The position numbers and the translations under genes are program-made. This document shows, one piece after another, positions 1-11,868 of a stretch of 17,545 bases of DNA (its first letter is position 1; each line of letters starts with the position of its first letter). The stretch comes from CAMPJU01 sp046566095 (GTDB lineage Bacteria; Pseudomonadota; Gammaproteobacteria; Xanthomonadales; Xanthomonadaceae): positions 1 to 17,545 of the forward strand of contig JBKHXI010000048.1 of the NCBI GenBank assembly GCA_046566095.1, written 5' to 3'. The notes under the pieces are model-generated. The model had not been told where the DNA came from. It ran no database searches and saw nothing but the letters and a program-made list of their open reading frames with translations.

Positions 1-290
1 GTTCCTTGCTGCCGGTCTCGGTGTCGCGGCCGTGGTAGATCGAGCCCTGGTGCGCATTGACCAGCGGCGCCAGCTCCGACAGCAGCATCTTGCCCACCGT
101 CGTCAGGTCGCGCTGGCCCTGCATCATCGACGTGAAGCGCGCCAGGTTGGTCTTCAGCCAGTCCTGCTCGCGGTTCGATTCCGTCGTCTCCCGCAGGTTC
201 GAGATCATCGTGTTGATGTTGTCCTTCAGCTCGGACACCTCGCCCTTCGCGTCCACCTGGATCGAGCGCGTCAGGTCGCCCTTGGTCACG

Positions 291-298
<8 letters not shown>
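1..298 (-). CDS. Fragment of a second HAMP-GAF hybrid histidine kinase gene, truncated at both ends
   Basis: Reading the minus strand from 298 gives 99 open codons. They begin ATAVTKGDLTRSIQVDAKGE (a HAMP unit), pass through REQDWLKTNLARF and reach the GAF start LLSELAPLVNAHQGSIYH. The same stretch occurs on the plus strand at about 561-830 in the neighbouring kinase. By hand count over 90 codons the two agree at about 87% of bases and 79 of 90 residues, so this is a paralogue or strain variant, not an exact copy. The piece runs off the window at base 1, and at about 298 it stops abruptly where the plus-strand kinase begins. Neither a start nor a stop codon is present. Whether the head-to-head arrangement is real cannot be decided from the sequence; an assembly chimera is likely. 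Confidence 0.8.
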
Positions 299-3415
<3,117 letters not shown>

Positions 3416-3431
<16 letters not shown>

Positions 3432-5155
3432 CCCCGCTGCCGCCGGGCGCCGAGCCGCCCGCGCCGGTCAACATCCTGCTGGTCGACGACCAGCCGGGAC
3501 GGCTGCTCACGTACCGGGCGATCCTCGAGCCGCTGGGCGAGCGTCTGGTCGAGGCCAGCTCCGGCATGGACGCGCTCAAGCGGCTGATGGAGGAGGAGTT
3601 CGCCCTGATCCTGCTCGACGTCAACATGCCCGGCATGGACGGCTTCGAGACCGCGAGCATGATCCACCAGCACCCGCGTTTCGAACGCACCCCGATCATC
3701 TTCGTCACCGCGGTCAACGTCACCGACATGGACCGGCTCAAGGGCTACAAGCTCGGCGCGGTCGACTACGTGATGGTGCCGGTGATCCCGGAGATCCTGC
3801 GCAGCAAGGTGGTGGTGCTGGTCGAGCTGTTCCGCAAGCGCCGCGAGCTGCAGGCCGCGAACCAGCGGCTGGCGGCGGCCAACGAGGCGCTGCAGCTGGA
3901 GAAGGCGCGCGAGCTCGAGCGCCTCAACGCCTCCCTGCGCGAGGCCAACACCGAGCTCGCCACCCGCAACCGCGAGCTGCAGATCGAGATCGGCGAACGC
4001 GCCCGCGCCGAGCGCCAGCTGATCGCCGCCGACCTGCGCAAGGACGAGTTCCTCGCCACCCTCGCCCACGAGCTGCGCAACCCGCTGGCGCCGCTGCGCA
4101 ACGCGCTCAACATCCGCCGGCTGACCCGCACCGACGAGGCCGACGAACGGCTGCAGGCCACCATGGAGCGCCAGCTCGGGCTGCTGGTGCGGCTGATCGA
4201 CGACCTGCTCGACGTCGCCCGCATCACCCGCGGCAAGCTGGCGCTGCGGCCGCGCCGGACCACCCTGCGCGAGGTGGTCGAGGCGGGCGTCGAGACCGCG
4301 ATGCCGGTGATCGAGAACGGCAGCCACCGGCTCGACGTGCGTCTGCCCGAGGAGCCGGTGGAGATGCTGGTCGACGACGAGCGCCTGTCCCAGGTGTTCG
4401 CCAACCTGCTCAACAACGCCGCGAAGTACTCCGACACCGGCGGCAGGATCGAGGTCGAGGCGCAGGTGGTCGAGGGCGAGGCGCGGGTCGCGGTGCGCGA
4501 CAGCGGCATCGGCCTGACCGGCGAGCAGATCGCCAACATCTTCGAGCTGTTCTCGCAGGTCGACACCGCGATCGAGCGCGCCCGCGGCGGCCTGGGCATC
4601 GGCCTGACCCTGGTGCAGCAGCTGACCGAGATGCACGGCGGCCGGGTCGAGGTCCACAGCGATGGCCTGGGGCGCGGCAGCGAGTTCCGGGTGTGCCTGC
4701 CGCTGCGGCTGCCCGGGGCGCAGGAAGCGGACGAGGAGGACGGCGCGGATGCGCGCGCACCGCAACCGGCCGCCAGGCCGTGCCGCGCGCTGGTGGTGGA
4801 CGACAACCGCGACTCCGCCGACACCCTGGCGATGATGGTCGAACTGCTCGGCCACGAGGCCCGCTGCCTGTACGACCCGCACGAGGTCCCGGCGGTGGTG
4901 GAGGAGTTCGCGCCCGACGTGGTGTTCCTCGACATCGGCATGCCCGGGCTCAGCGGCTACGACCTGGCGCGCGTGCTGCGCTCGGCCGACGGCGGCGAGC
5001 GCCTGCTGCTGGTCGCGGTGACCGGCTGGGGTCAGCCGGAGGACCGGCGCCGCACCCGCGACGCCGGCTTCGACCGGCACCTGGTCAAGCCCGCGGAGCT
5101 GGCGGCGATCCGCGAGATCTGCGCCGCGCCCGGCCGCGCCGGGGCCGACGCATGA
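3416..5155 (+). CDS. Hybrid histidine kinase, receiver-coiled coil-HisKA-HATPase-receiver
   Basis: A soluble 579-residue kinase with no membrane segment. The N-terminal receiver (about 17-135) has acidic pair D24/D25, phospho-acceptor D68 (LLDVNMPGMDG) and T98. The usual conserved lysine is replaced: the text reads DYVMVPV, with valine at about 121. A long coiled coil (140-205) leads to HisKA with H218 in LAHELRNPL. The ATPase domain has N330/N334 (NLLNNAAKYSD), D362 (DSGIGL) and G391-G396 (GGLGIGL). The C-terminal receiver is canonical, with D462/D463, D506 (FLDIGMPG) and K558. The GTG start overlaps the preceding kinase by 16 bases and the stop overlaps the next gene by ATGA, so the three are probably co-translated. 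The N-terminal receiver may take phosphoryl groups from, or sense, the upstream kinase (inference). The start codon is the least certain part. Confidence 0.88.
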
Positions 5156-5856
5156 GCGCTCCGCCCGGCAGCGCGCCCGCCGCTCCGGCGGGCGGAGGCG
5201 CGCCCGGGCAGGTGCCCTGGCTCGACCGCCTCGCCCACGACCTGCGCGGCCCGCTGGCGCCGCTGCAGACCGCCGCCTACCTGCTCAAGTCCGGCAGCCT
5301 GGAACCCGAACGCCAGCAGGAACTCTTCGAACTGATCGAACGCCAGACCCGGCGCCTGACCCGGATGATCGACGAGGTCGGCGACTGGTCGCGCGCCAAC
5401 CAGGGCCGCCTGGTCGGCACCACCCTGCCCTGCGAGCCGGCGGCGCTGCTGGAGGTGGCCATGGCCTCCAGCGCCGGCGGCGGCGGCGCGGCGCCGCAGC
5501 TCGACGCGGCGGCGGCGGGCGCCCGGATCGAGGGCGACCAGCAGCGGTTGGTGCAGATGTTGCGCAGCCTCATCGAGTTCGCGCAGGCGCGCGCGACGGC
5601 CGCCGCCCCCACGATCCGCCTGCACTGCGCCGGCGGACGGCTGCGCCTGGAGATCCTGGTCGCCGGCCCCGCGCCCGGCACGCCCGAGGCCGGCCAGCTG
5701 CTGCGCCAGCCGCTGCCGGACCCGGCCGACGAAGGCCTGGGCCTGCGGCTGCTGATCGCCGACGCGATCGCGCGCGCGCACGGCGGCACGCTCGAGGCGC
5801 TCGACGCCGACGGCGCGCTGCTGCTGCGCTGCGAGCTGCCGCTCGCGCGCAGCTAG
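5152..5856 (+). CDS. Small histidine-kinase-like protein with degenerate ATPase domain (possible phosphotransferase)
   Basis: A 234-residue soluble protein that starts at an ATGA overlap with the kinase before it. A Pro/Ala/Gly-rich N-terminus (1-20) precedes a clear H-box, LAHDLRGPLAPLQ, with H29, closely resembling the H-box of the upstream kinase (LAHELRNPLAPLR). The second helix of a HisKA hairpin follows (ERQTRRLTRMIDEVGDWSR). The C-terminal half has the ATPase order, but the N-box is lost: DQQRLVQMLRSLIEFAQARA lacks both asparagines. The DxGxG box is unrecognisable (VAGPAPG). Only the late glycine box, GLGLRLLIADAIARAHGG (195-212), survives. ATP binding is therefore doubtful while the histidine is intact. 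The Caulobacter ChpT and Bacillus Spo0B phosphotransferases share this architecture, so a relay role is possible. It could instead be a regulator that heterodimerises with the kinase. Confidence 0.8.
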   Translation: MSAPPGSAPAAPAGGGAPGQVPWLDRLAHDLRGPLAPLQTAAYLLKSGSLEPERQQELFELIERQTRRLTRMIDEVGDWSRANQGRLVGTTLPCEPAALLEVAMASSAGGGGAAPQLDAAAAGARIEGDQQRLVQMLRSLIEFAQARATAAAPTIRLHCAGGRLRLEILVAGPAPGTPEAGQLLRQPLPDPADEGLGLRLLIADAIARAHGGTLEALDADGALLLRCELPLARS

Positions 5857-5884
5857 CGCCCGCCGGCCCGCCCGGGCAGGGGCG
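5857..5884. terminator. Possible GC-rich hairpin between convergent genes
   Basis: Only 34 bases separate the two convergent stop codons. Within them CGCCC (5857-5861) can pair with GGGCG (5880-5884), and GCCCG (5866-5870) with CGGGC (5873-5877). There is no T-tract on either strand, so this is at best a weak or Rho-assisted bidirectional terminator. Confidence 0.25.
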
Positions 5885-5890
5885 GCCGCC

Positions 5891-7561
5891 TCAGCGCGGA
5901 TACAGCGGCGGCAGCGGACCGGCCGGCGCCGGTGCCGGCGGCCGGCGCCAGCGCGGCCCGCGTGCGAAGGCCTTGCGCAGCGCCGCGCGCGCGGCCGCGG
6001 GGTCGCCCCCGCCCCAGCGCGCCTGCTGCAGGGCGGCCAGCGCCGCGCGCTGCGCGGCATCGTCCAGCTGCGCGGCGATGCCTTCCAGCCCCGCGCCGCC
6101 CGCCGGTTCCGGCTCCGGCGCCAGCGTCCGCAACGCGTCGGCGACCGCGCCCAGGTCGCCGGCATCGAGCGCGCGACGCAGCGCGGCGGTGGCGCGCGGC
6201 GCCACGGCCCGGTCGCCGCCGGCGGCATCCGGCGCCGGCGCCGACGCCGGTCGCCGCCGCCCCAGCCCCCAGGCCAGGGTCAGCAGCCACAGCACGGCGA
6301 AGCCCACCGTCGCCAGCGCCCAGGGATGCACCCGCCCCTGCACCCCCGGCACCCGCAGCCAGCGATCCGCGTCGTCCGCCGGCGCCGGCGCCGCGACGTC
6401 CGCCGCCGGCGGCAGCGCGAACCCGCCCTGCCCCGGCGCCACCTGCAGGTCCAGCGCCGGCAGCCGGGTGCTGCGGCGCTGGCCGCCGGCCACGTCCCAC
6501 CATTCCACCACCGGCCCGGGCACCCGCAGCAGGCCCGGCTGCGCCGGCACCAGCGAGAAGCGCCGGGTCACCGTGGCCTGGGGGCGGCCGTCGCGGAAGC
6601 GCTCGTCGGCCTGCGGCGGTTCCGCGAACACCTGCGCGCCGGCGCCGACCTGCAGCTCCAGCGGCGGCAGCTGCGCGGCGCCGGCGCCGTCGGCCACCAT
6701 CTCCACCACCACCGTCGCCGCCTCGCCGGCGCGCGCCGACTGCGGGGTCGCCAGGTAGCGCAGGCGCAGCTGGTGCAGCGGCAGCCAGGGCTGCGGCGCG
6801 TCGGCCGGCACCGGCCGCACCGCCAGCCGCCGCGGCGCGGCGCGGGCGCGCAGCGCATCGCCCACGCCGCGGTTGAACAGGTCGTCGAAGAAGCCGGGCA
6901 CGCCGCGGCCCTCGAAGCGCGCGCCGGGCAGCGTCACTTCGCCACTGCGCTCGGGGATCAGCAGGTAGCGGCGCTCGACCACGTTGTAGCGGCGGCCGGC
7001 CAGCTCGCGGTTGTAACGCAGGTCGTCGCCGACCCGCTGCAGGCTGGCGCCGTCGGGCGGATCCTGGTCGAGCTGGCCGGACACCAGCGGCACCGCGTAG
7101 TACAGCCGAACCACCACCCCGACCGCCTGCTGCACGTAGGGATCCGGGTCGTCGACCTCGGTCTCGACGAACACCGCCTCGCCGGCGCGCGCGGGTGCAG
7201 TCGCGGCCGGCGTCACCGTCAGCGTCAGCGGCGGCGCGCGCTGGCCCCCGACCTGCAGCGCGGGGATGCCGATCGCGCCTTCGCGGCGCGGCTGCAGCGC
7301 CACCGCGTACAGGCTGCGCTCGACGCTGCGGCCGTTGACCGATTCGAAGCGGCGCGTGCTGCTGTGGCCGCTGAGCCGGAAGTCGCGCTGCAGCGCCGAG
7401 TAGTCCGGCGCGCCGGGGCTGCCCTCGACCTCGATGTTGAGGGTCGCGGTCTCGCCGAAGGCGATCCGGTCGCGGTCCAGCCAGGCGCGCGCCTGGGCCC
7501 GGGCATCGAGCCCGGCGAGCAGCAGCAACAGCCCGAACAGGCCGGCGAGCGCGTGCTTCAT
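5891..7561 (-). CDS. batD: BatD-like membrane-anchored protein
   Basis: A 556-residue protein with an N-terminal signal peptide (LLLLLAG core, likely cleavage near ARAQA at 20-24). It has a long beta-rich periplasmic region (25-410) with the BatD-type opening DRDRIAFGETATLNIEV and the segment YYAVPLVSGQ. One transmembrane helix at 413-434 and a cytoplasmic Ala/Arg-rich tail follow. BatD is the non-enzymatic periplasmic component of Bat (Bacteroides aerotolerance) systems and is thought to interact with the VWA proteins BatA and BatB at the inner membrane; its exact role is unsettled in the literature. The ATG at 7561 overlaps the TGA of the preceding gene (TCAT on the plus strand, 7558-7561), and this is the last gene of the cluster. 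The tail ends PPLYPR. Confidence 0.85.
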   Translation of the reverse strand: MKHALAGLFGLLLLLAGLDARAQARAWLDRDRIAFGETATLNIEVEGSPGAPDYSALQRDFRLSGHSSTRRFESVNGRSVERSLYAVALQPRREGAIGIPALQVGGQRAPPLTLTVTPAATAPARAGEAVFVETEVDDPDPYVQQAVGVVVRLYYAVPLVSGQLDQDPPDGASLQRVGDDLRYNRELAGRRYNVVERRYLLIPERSGEVTLPGARFEGRGVPGFFDDLFNRGVGDALRARAAPRRLAVRPVPADAPQPWLPLHQLRLRYLATPQSARAGEAATVVVEMVADGAGAAQLPPLELQVGAGAQVFAEPPQADERFRDGRPQATVTRRFSLVPAQPGLLRVPGPVVEWWDVAGGQRRSTRLPALDLQVAPGQGGFALPPAADVAAPAPADDADRWLRVPGVQGRVHPWALATVGFAVLWLLTLAWGLGRRRPASAPAPDAAGGDRAVAPRATAALRRALDAGDLGAVADALRTLAPEPEPAGGAGLEGIAAQLDDAAQRAALAALQQARWGGGDPAAARAALRKAFARGPRWRRPPAPAPAGPLPPLYPR

Positions 7562-9384
7562 GGCGTGTCTCCCTGGCGTTGCCGGCGCGCGTATTCCAGC
7601 GCGAACTTGCGCCGCAGCAGGCCGCCGGGATCGTCGGGCACCCGTTGCAGCCAGGCCTGGTTGGCGAGCCGGCGCTCGCGTTGTTCCGGGGTTTCGTCCG
7701 GGTCGGCCGCGGCGGCCGCCTGGCGCGCCTTCCCGGCCGCCTCCCGGGCCGCCTGCTGGCGGGCCGCCTGTTCGCGCTCGCGGTCCAGCGCCTCGCGCAT
7801 GGCCGCGTCGGCCTGCTGCTGGCGCTCGGCGTCTTGCGCGCCGGGCGGATCGGCCGGATCCGTGGGCTCCGACGGCGCCGAGGATTCCCCGGGGGGTGGC
7901 TGCTCCGGCGCATCGTCGCCTTCGCCCGGCTTGCGTTCGCCCTGTCCCCGGGAATCGCCCGGTTCGCCGCCGTCGCCGTCGCGGTCGCGGCCGCGCTGCT
8001 GCTGGCGCGGTCCCGGCGGCGGCTGGCGCTGCAGGAAGGCCTCGACCGCGGCCTTGTTGGCCAGCGCGTCGGGCATGCCCGGCTGCAGGGCCAGCGCCCG
8101 CTCGTAGGCGGCGATCGCTTCGCGGTACCGGCCTGCCTTTGCCAGGGCATTGCCGCGGTTGTAATGCCCGTCGGCACTGTCGACGGAAGCGAAGGCCCGC
8201 GCGGCCGCTTCGAAGTCGCCGCCGCGGTAGGCATCGATCCCGGCGCGCATGCGCGCATGCGCCTGCTGGTCCGGACGCCGCCACAGCGCGCCGGAGGCCG
8301 GTGCCGCGGCCGGGGCGCTGGCGGAAGCGGGGGCGACGCTCGCCGCCGCCACCGGCACGGGCTGCAGCGGCAGCCACAGGCACAGCAGCACGGCGGCGGT
8401 CGCGGCGCCGCGGCGGAAGGCCGGCAGCGCCAGCAGCAGCAGGGGCAGCAGCAGCCAGTAACCCTGGTCCTGCCACTGCCGGCCGGCGCTGCCTCCGGCG
8501 AGGCTGCCGCCGGTATGCGCCGGGTCGAGCACGCCCAGTGCCGCGAGGTCGCCGTCGCCCGGGGCCAGCGCGGCATAGGCGCCCCCGCCCTCCGAGGCGA
8601 GCGCCTGCAGCGAACCGGCGTCCAGGCGCGCGTGCGCGATCGCGCCCAGGCCGGTGCGATAGGCCGAACCGGCGGCGCTGCCCAGCCCGAGCGCCGACAC
8701 CCGGTAGCCCTGCCGCCGTGCCTCGGCCGCGGCCGCGATCGCGCGCGGATCCGCATGGTCGGTCATCAGCAGGATGTCGCCCTGGTCGAAGCCGGCCTGG
8801 CGCAGCAGCCGCAGCGACCAGGCGATGGCGCGGTCGCCGCGCTGGCCGTCGACCGGCATCACCGAGGGCTCCAGCGCGTCCAGGAACAGGGCGACGTTGG
8901 CCGCGTCGTCGGTCAGCGGGGCGACGGTGAAGGCGTCGCCGGCATAGGCCACCAGCGCCACCTGGCCGCCGCTGCGTTCGCGCAGCAGGGTCGCCAGCTT
9001 GGCCCGGGCCTGCAGCAGGCGCGAGGGCGGCAGGTCGGTGGCGGTGCTCGCGCTCGACAGGTCCAGCGCCACCACCAGCGGTGCGCGGGTCTGCCAGGCG
9101 GGCTGCTCGACCTGGCGCCAGCTGGGCCCGGACAGCGCCAGCACCGCCAGCGCATAGGCCAGCAGGACCAGCGCCAGCGCGGCGTGGCCGCGCCGTCCGC
9201 CGCCGGGTTCGAGCAGGTGCGGCAGCAGGTGCGGGTCGACCGCGGCGCGCCATGCGCTGTGCCGGACCGTGCGCCGTCGCCACCACGCGTACAGCAGCGG
9301 CAGGGCCAGCAACGCCCACAGCCACTGCGGCCGCAGCAGGTGCAGGCCGGTCGGCCAGTCGCCGAGCGCGGACAGCAGGCTCAT
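7558..9384 (-). CDS. batB: BatB-BatC fusion: VWA domain membrane protein with TPR and low-complexity tail
   Basis: A 608-residue protein. Two helices (17-34, 67-85) precede a VWA domain (about 102-290), as in BatB. Two more helices (308-322, 326-342) lead to a TPR region (375-450, YNRGNALAKAGRYREAIAAY), as in BatC. The tail (452-560) is rich in Gln, Arg, Asp, Gly, Pro and Ala, and a short conserved-looking end (NQAWLQRVPDDPGGLLRRKF) closes the protein. Fused BatB/BatC proteins occur in other proteobacteria. The metal site looks decayed: the DxSxS motif reads DLSSA (D108, S110, A112), and the usual downstream Thr is not evident (QRGDRAIAWSL), although T208/D209 (LMTDH) remain. It overlaps BatA and BatD genes by four bases each. 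Inferred role: partner of the MoxR ATPase in an inner-membrane chaperone complex, with the TPR recruiting clients. Confidence 0.87.
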   Translation of the reverse strand: MSLLSALGDWPTGLHLLRPQWLWALLALPLLYAWWRRRTVRHSAWRAAVDPHLLPHLLEPGGGRRGHAALALVLLAYALAVLALSGPSWRQVEQPAWQTRAPLVVALDLSSASTATDLPPSRLLQARAKLATLLRERSGGQVALVAYAGDAFTVAPLTDDAANVALFLDALEPSVMPVDGQRGDRAIAWSLRLLRQAGFDQGDILLMTDHADPRAIAAAAEARRQGYRVSALGLGSAAGSAYRTGLGAIAHARLDAGSLQALASEGGGAYAALAPGDGDLAALGVLDPAHTGGSLAGGSAGRQWQDQGYWLLLPLLLLALPAFRRGAATAAVLLCLWLPLQPVPVAAASVAPASASAPAAAPASGALWRRPDQQAHARMRAGIDAYRGGDFEAAARAFASVDSADGHYNRGNALAKAGRYREAIAAYERALALQPGMPDALANKAAVEAFLQRQPPPGPRQQQRGRDRDGDGGEPGDSRGQGERKPGEGDDAPEQPPPGESSAPSEPTDPADPPGAQDAERQQQADAAMREALDREREQAARQQAAREAAGKARQAAAAADPDETPEQRERRLANQAWLQRVPDDPGGLLRRKFALEYARRQRQGDTP

Positions 9385-10403
9385 GCGCGCCTCGCGGTGG
9401 GCGCGGCGCAGGCCAGCAGCGCGCAGGCCAGGGCCGCGGCCAGCGGCAGCGGGTAGCGCTCGATCCGCGGGCGGAATGCACGGCCGGGCTGCCGCACCGG
9501 CTCGATCCGGTCGATCTCGGCATAGATCCCGGCCAGCGACGCGGTGTCGCGGGCGCGGAAGAAGCGGCCGCCGGTGGCCTCGGCGATCGCCTGCAGGGTC
9601 GCCTCGTCGATCTCCTCGCCGCCCCCGGGCAGGCGGAAGCCGAACACGCTGGTCGCGCCGGCCTCGCCGCCGAAGCCGATGGTGTGCACGCGCAGTCCCG
9701 CATCGCGGGCGAGCTCGGCGGCCTTCAGCGGCTCCAGCACCCCGGCGGTGTTGACGCCGTCGGTCAGCAGCACCAGCACGTGCTCGCGGCCGCGGGCCGT
9801 GGCCGGCGCGCCCCCGGCCTGCAGGCGTTTCACCGCTAGTCCGATGGCGTCGCCGATCGCGGTCTCGCGCCCGGCCAGGGCCACCGTGCTGTCGGCCAGC
9901 TGTTCGCGCACCGTGTCCAGGTCGCGGGTGATCGGGGTCAGCACGTAGGCGCGCTGGCCGAACACGATCAGGCCGACCCGGTCGCCGGCGCGGCGATCGA
10001 GGAAATCGGCCAGCACCGCCTTGGCCGCGGTCAGCCGGTCGACCGTCCGCCCGCCGATGCGCATGTCCTCCTCGGCCATGCTGCCGGACAGGTCGACCGC
10101 CAGCATCAGGTCGCGCCCGGCCTGCGGCGGCACCTGCGGCGGGCCGAGCTGCTGCGGGCGGGCGACGGCCACGCACAGCAGGCCCCAGGCCAGCCATGCC
10201 AGCGCGCCCGGGCCGCCGCCGCGCAGCGCGTGCCCCGCCTCTCCCGCGACCGCGTCGAGCCTGCGTCCATAGGGCGCGCGCAGGGCCGCCCCGGCGCCGC
10301 GCCGCGGCGGCAGCAGCCAGCGCGCCAGCAGGGGCAGCGGCAACAGCAGCAGCGCCCACGGCCAGGCGAAGCCGTCGAGCCAGGCGGCCAGCCCGGCGGT
10401 CAT
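9381..10403 (-). CDS. batA: BatA-like VWA domain membrane protein
   Basis: A 340-residue protein with helices at about 15-32 and 66-81, a VWA domain (97-300) and a C-terminal helix (317-334). The metal ion-dependent adhesion site is complete: D104, S106 and S108 in DLSGSM, T181 in GRETAIGDAIG, and D215 in LLTDGVN. The VWA domain is thus expected on the periplasmic side between membrane anchors, able to bind a ligand or partner through Mg2+. In MoxR-associated operons such VWA proteins are the binding platform for the ATPase or its substrates. Both ends overlap neighbours by ATGA. It keeps the metal site that its partner BatB appears to have lost, which suggests a division of labour between the two (inference). 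Confidence 0.9.
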   Translation of the reverse strand: MTAGLAAWLDGFAWPWALLLLPLPLLARWLLPPRRGAGAALRAPYGRRLDAVAGEAGHALRGGGPGALAWLAWGLLCVAVARPQQLGPPQVPPQAGRDLMLAVDLSGSMAEEDMRIGGRTVDRLTAAKAVLADFLDRRAGDRVGLIVFGQRAYVLTPITRDLDTVREQLADSTVALAGRETAIGDAIGLAVKRLQAGGAPATARGREHVLVLLTDGVNTAGVLEPLKAAELARDAGLRVHTIGFGGEAGATSVFGFRLPGGGEEIDEATLQAIAEATGGRFFRARDTASLAGIYAEIDRIEPVRQPGRAFRPRIERYPLPLAAALACALLACAAPTARRA

Positions 10404-10906
10404 GGCGCCGCCTCTTCCGCGCGCACGGGCGGCGACGGGCGGCGCGCACGGCGGCCGTCGCGCATCAATTCGAGATAGGCGCCACGAGCCAGCGTGCGCA
10501 GGGCGGCGACCTCCGCGTCGGGCACCTCGCGGCGGAAGCCGCCGTCCAGCAGCAGCCGGCCCGGCCCCGTCGAGAAGCGGGCCGGCGCGAGTTCGCGGTC
10601 CAGCCAGCGCAGCCAGTCCGCGCCCTGCAGGCGGTCGGCCCCGGGATCGCGGCGGCGGGCGGCGCGACGCAGCAGTTCCGAGATCGCCGCGACCTGCGCG
10701 GCCGCGTCCGGGGCGGCGGCCAGCGCATCGTCGAACAGGGCCGCCACCTGTCGCCGCCGGGCGCGGCGACGCGCCAGCCACCACAGGGCGAGCGCCGAGA
10801 CCAGCAGCACCGCCGCGGCCAGGATCCACCAGCCCGGCGCCGGCGGCCACCACGGCGGCGGCGGCGGCTGGTGGATGTCGCGCAGGACCAGGTCGGGCGC
10901 GTTCAT
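10400..10906 (-). CDS. DUF4381 domain protein, single membrane helix
   Basis: A 168-residue protein that begins MNAPDLVLRDIHQPPPPPWW, the proline- and tryptophan-rich opening typical of DUF4381 proteins. One transmembrane helix at about 27-45 is followed by an Arg-rich stop-transfer segment (RRRARRR). The remainder is a cytoplasmic helical domain with Leu/Ala/Arg repeats (VAAISELLRRAARRRDPG) and an LDRELAPARFSTGPG segment. DUF4381 genes commonly sit between DUF58 and BatA in MoxR-Bat operons, as here. The function is not established; a scaffold or adaptor for the complex is the usual guess. It overlaps both flanking genes by four bases. Confidence 0.85.
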   Translation of the reverse strand: MNAPDLVLRDIHQPPPPPWWPPAPGWWILAAAVLLVSALALWWLARRRARRRQVAALFDDALAAAPDAAAQVAAISELLRRAARRRDPGADRLQGADWLRWLDRELAPARFSTGPGRLLLDGGFRREVPDAEVAALRTLARGAYLELMRDGRRARRPSPPVRAEEAAP

Positions 10907-11868
10907 GCCTGCACCCCCGCGGTCGAGGCCGGCACCGCCACCGGGCCGCGGCCGAGCAGCGGCAGCCAGGCGTCGCTGGGCATCTCGGTCGACAGCGCCT
11001 GCACCCGGACGCCGCGCGCCGGCAGGCGCGCGAGCGCGGCCTCGACCGGCGCCACGAACTGTTCGCGCCAGCGCCGGCGCTGGGCGGCGCTGGCCAGGTC
11101 GAGTTCGACCCGGTGCGCTTCGCCCCGGTGCGCCGCGTCGCCGTCGCCGGAAGCCAGGAACGGCAGCGCGGCCGGCGGCGGCGTCCGCTCGAGCGGGTCG
11201 ACCAGCAGCAGCACCACCACCTCGTGGTGGCGCGCCAGCGCCGGCCAGCGCGCGTCCGTCCAGCCCTGCCCGGGCAGGGCGGCGACGCTCGCCGGGTCGG
11301 CCAGGACCACCAGCCGCGACCCCGGGCGCAGCAGCCGCGCCGCGTGCTCCAGCGCCACCGCCAGGCCGGCGTCGTCCGCGGGCGGGGCGCCGTACCAGCG
11401 CACCAGCGCGTCGAGCACCCGCAGGGCGCCGCGCGGGCCCGACGCCGGCGCCACCGGCGGCTCGACGCTGCTGCCGCGCAGCGCCGCCAGCCGGTCGCCG
11501 TCGCGCACCGCGGCCCATGCGGCGATCGCGCCCGCGCGCGCGGCCTGCACCGACTTGAAGCGCACGCGGGTGCCGAAATAGAGCGAAGGCGCGGTGTCGG
11601 CCACGACCAGGGTCAGGCGCTCGCGCTCGGCCTGGAACAGCTTGGTATGGGCGCGGCCGCTGCGCGCGGTGAGGCGCCAGTCGATGTGGCGGGCGTCGTC
11701 GCCGCGGGCGTACTCGCGCGATTCGGCGTATTCCATCCCGCGGCCACGCAGCGGCGACAGGCCGTGGCCCTGGCTGCCGTGGCGGCCCTTCGGCGGCATC
11801 CGCCGGCCGGCCACGCTGCCGCGCAGCGCGATCAGCTCGGCCAGGCTCGGGCGCACGCCTTCAGCCAT
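10903..11868 (-). CDS. DUF58 domain protein
   Basis: A 321-residue soluble protein. The DUF58 hallmark is clear at 42-85: GRGMEYAESREYARGDDARH, then IDWRLTARSGRAHTKLF and a following ERERL. A VWA-like fold follows, with a strand and loop VVADTAPSLYFG (88-99) in which the DxSxS pattern is altered (D91, A93, S95). DUF58 proteins are near-constant neighbours of MoxR ATPases and are thought to work with them, but their biochemical role is unknown. No alternative start was seen upstream in frame. The start ATG shares bases with the stop of a 32-codon ORF that bridges the gap from the MoxR gene. The stop overlaps the DUF4381 start. Confidence 0.9.
   Translation of the reverse strand: MAEGVRPSLAELIALRGSVAGRRMPPKGRHGSQGHGLSPLRGRGMEYAESREYARGDDARHIDWRLTARSGRAHTKLFQAERERLTLVVADTAPSLYFGTRVRFKSVQAARAGAIAAWAAVRDGDRLAALRGSSVEPPVAPASGPRGALRVLDALVRWYGAPPADDAGLAVALEHAARLLRPGSRLVVLADPASVAALPGQGWTDARWPALARHHEVVVLLLVDPLERTPPPAALPFLASGDGDAAHRGEAHRVELDLASAAQRRRWREQFVAPVEAALARLPARGVRVQALSTEMPSDAWLPLLGRGPVAVPASTAGVQA

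Noticed and set aside
57..290. ATG at 57 as the start of the first kinase
   Set aside because: The bases from 57 to about 290 are the reverse strand of the other kinase copy, and the encoded residues match no part of a kinase; the frame is open only by chance.
6326..9456. Long plus-strand open frames opposite the Bat genes
   Set aside because: Low-complexity Arg/Ala/Gln/Gly products with no domains; the minus-strand genes have clear family matches and linked stops and starts.
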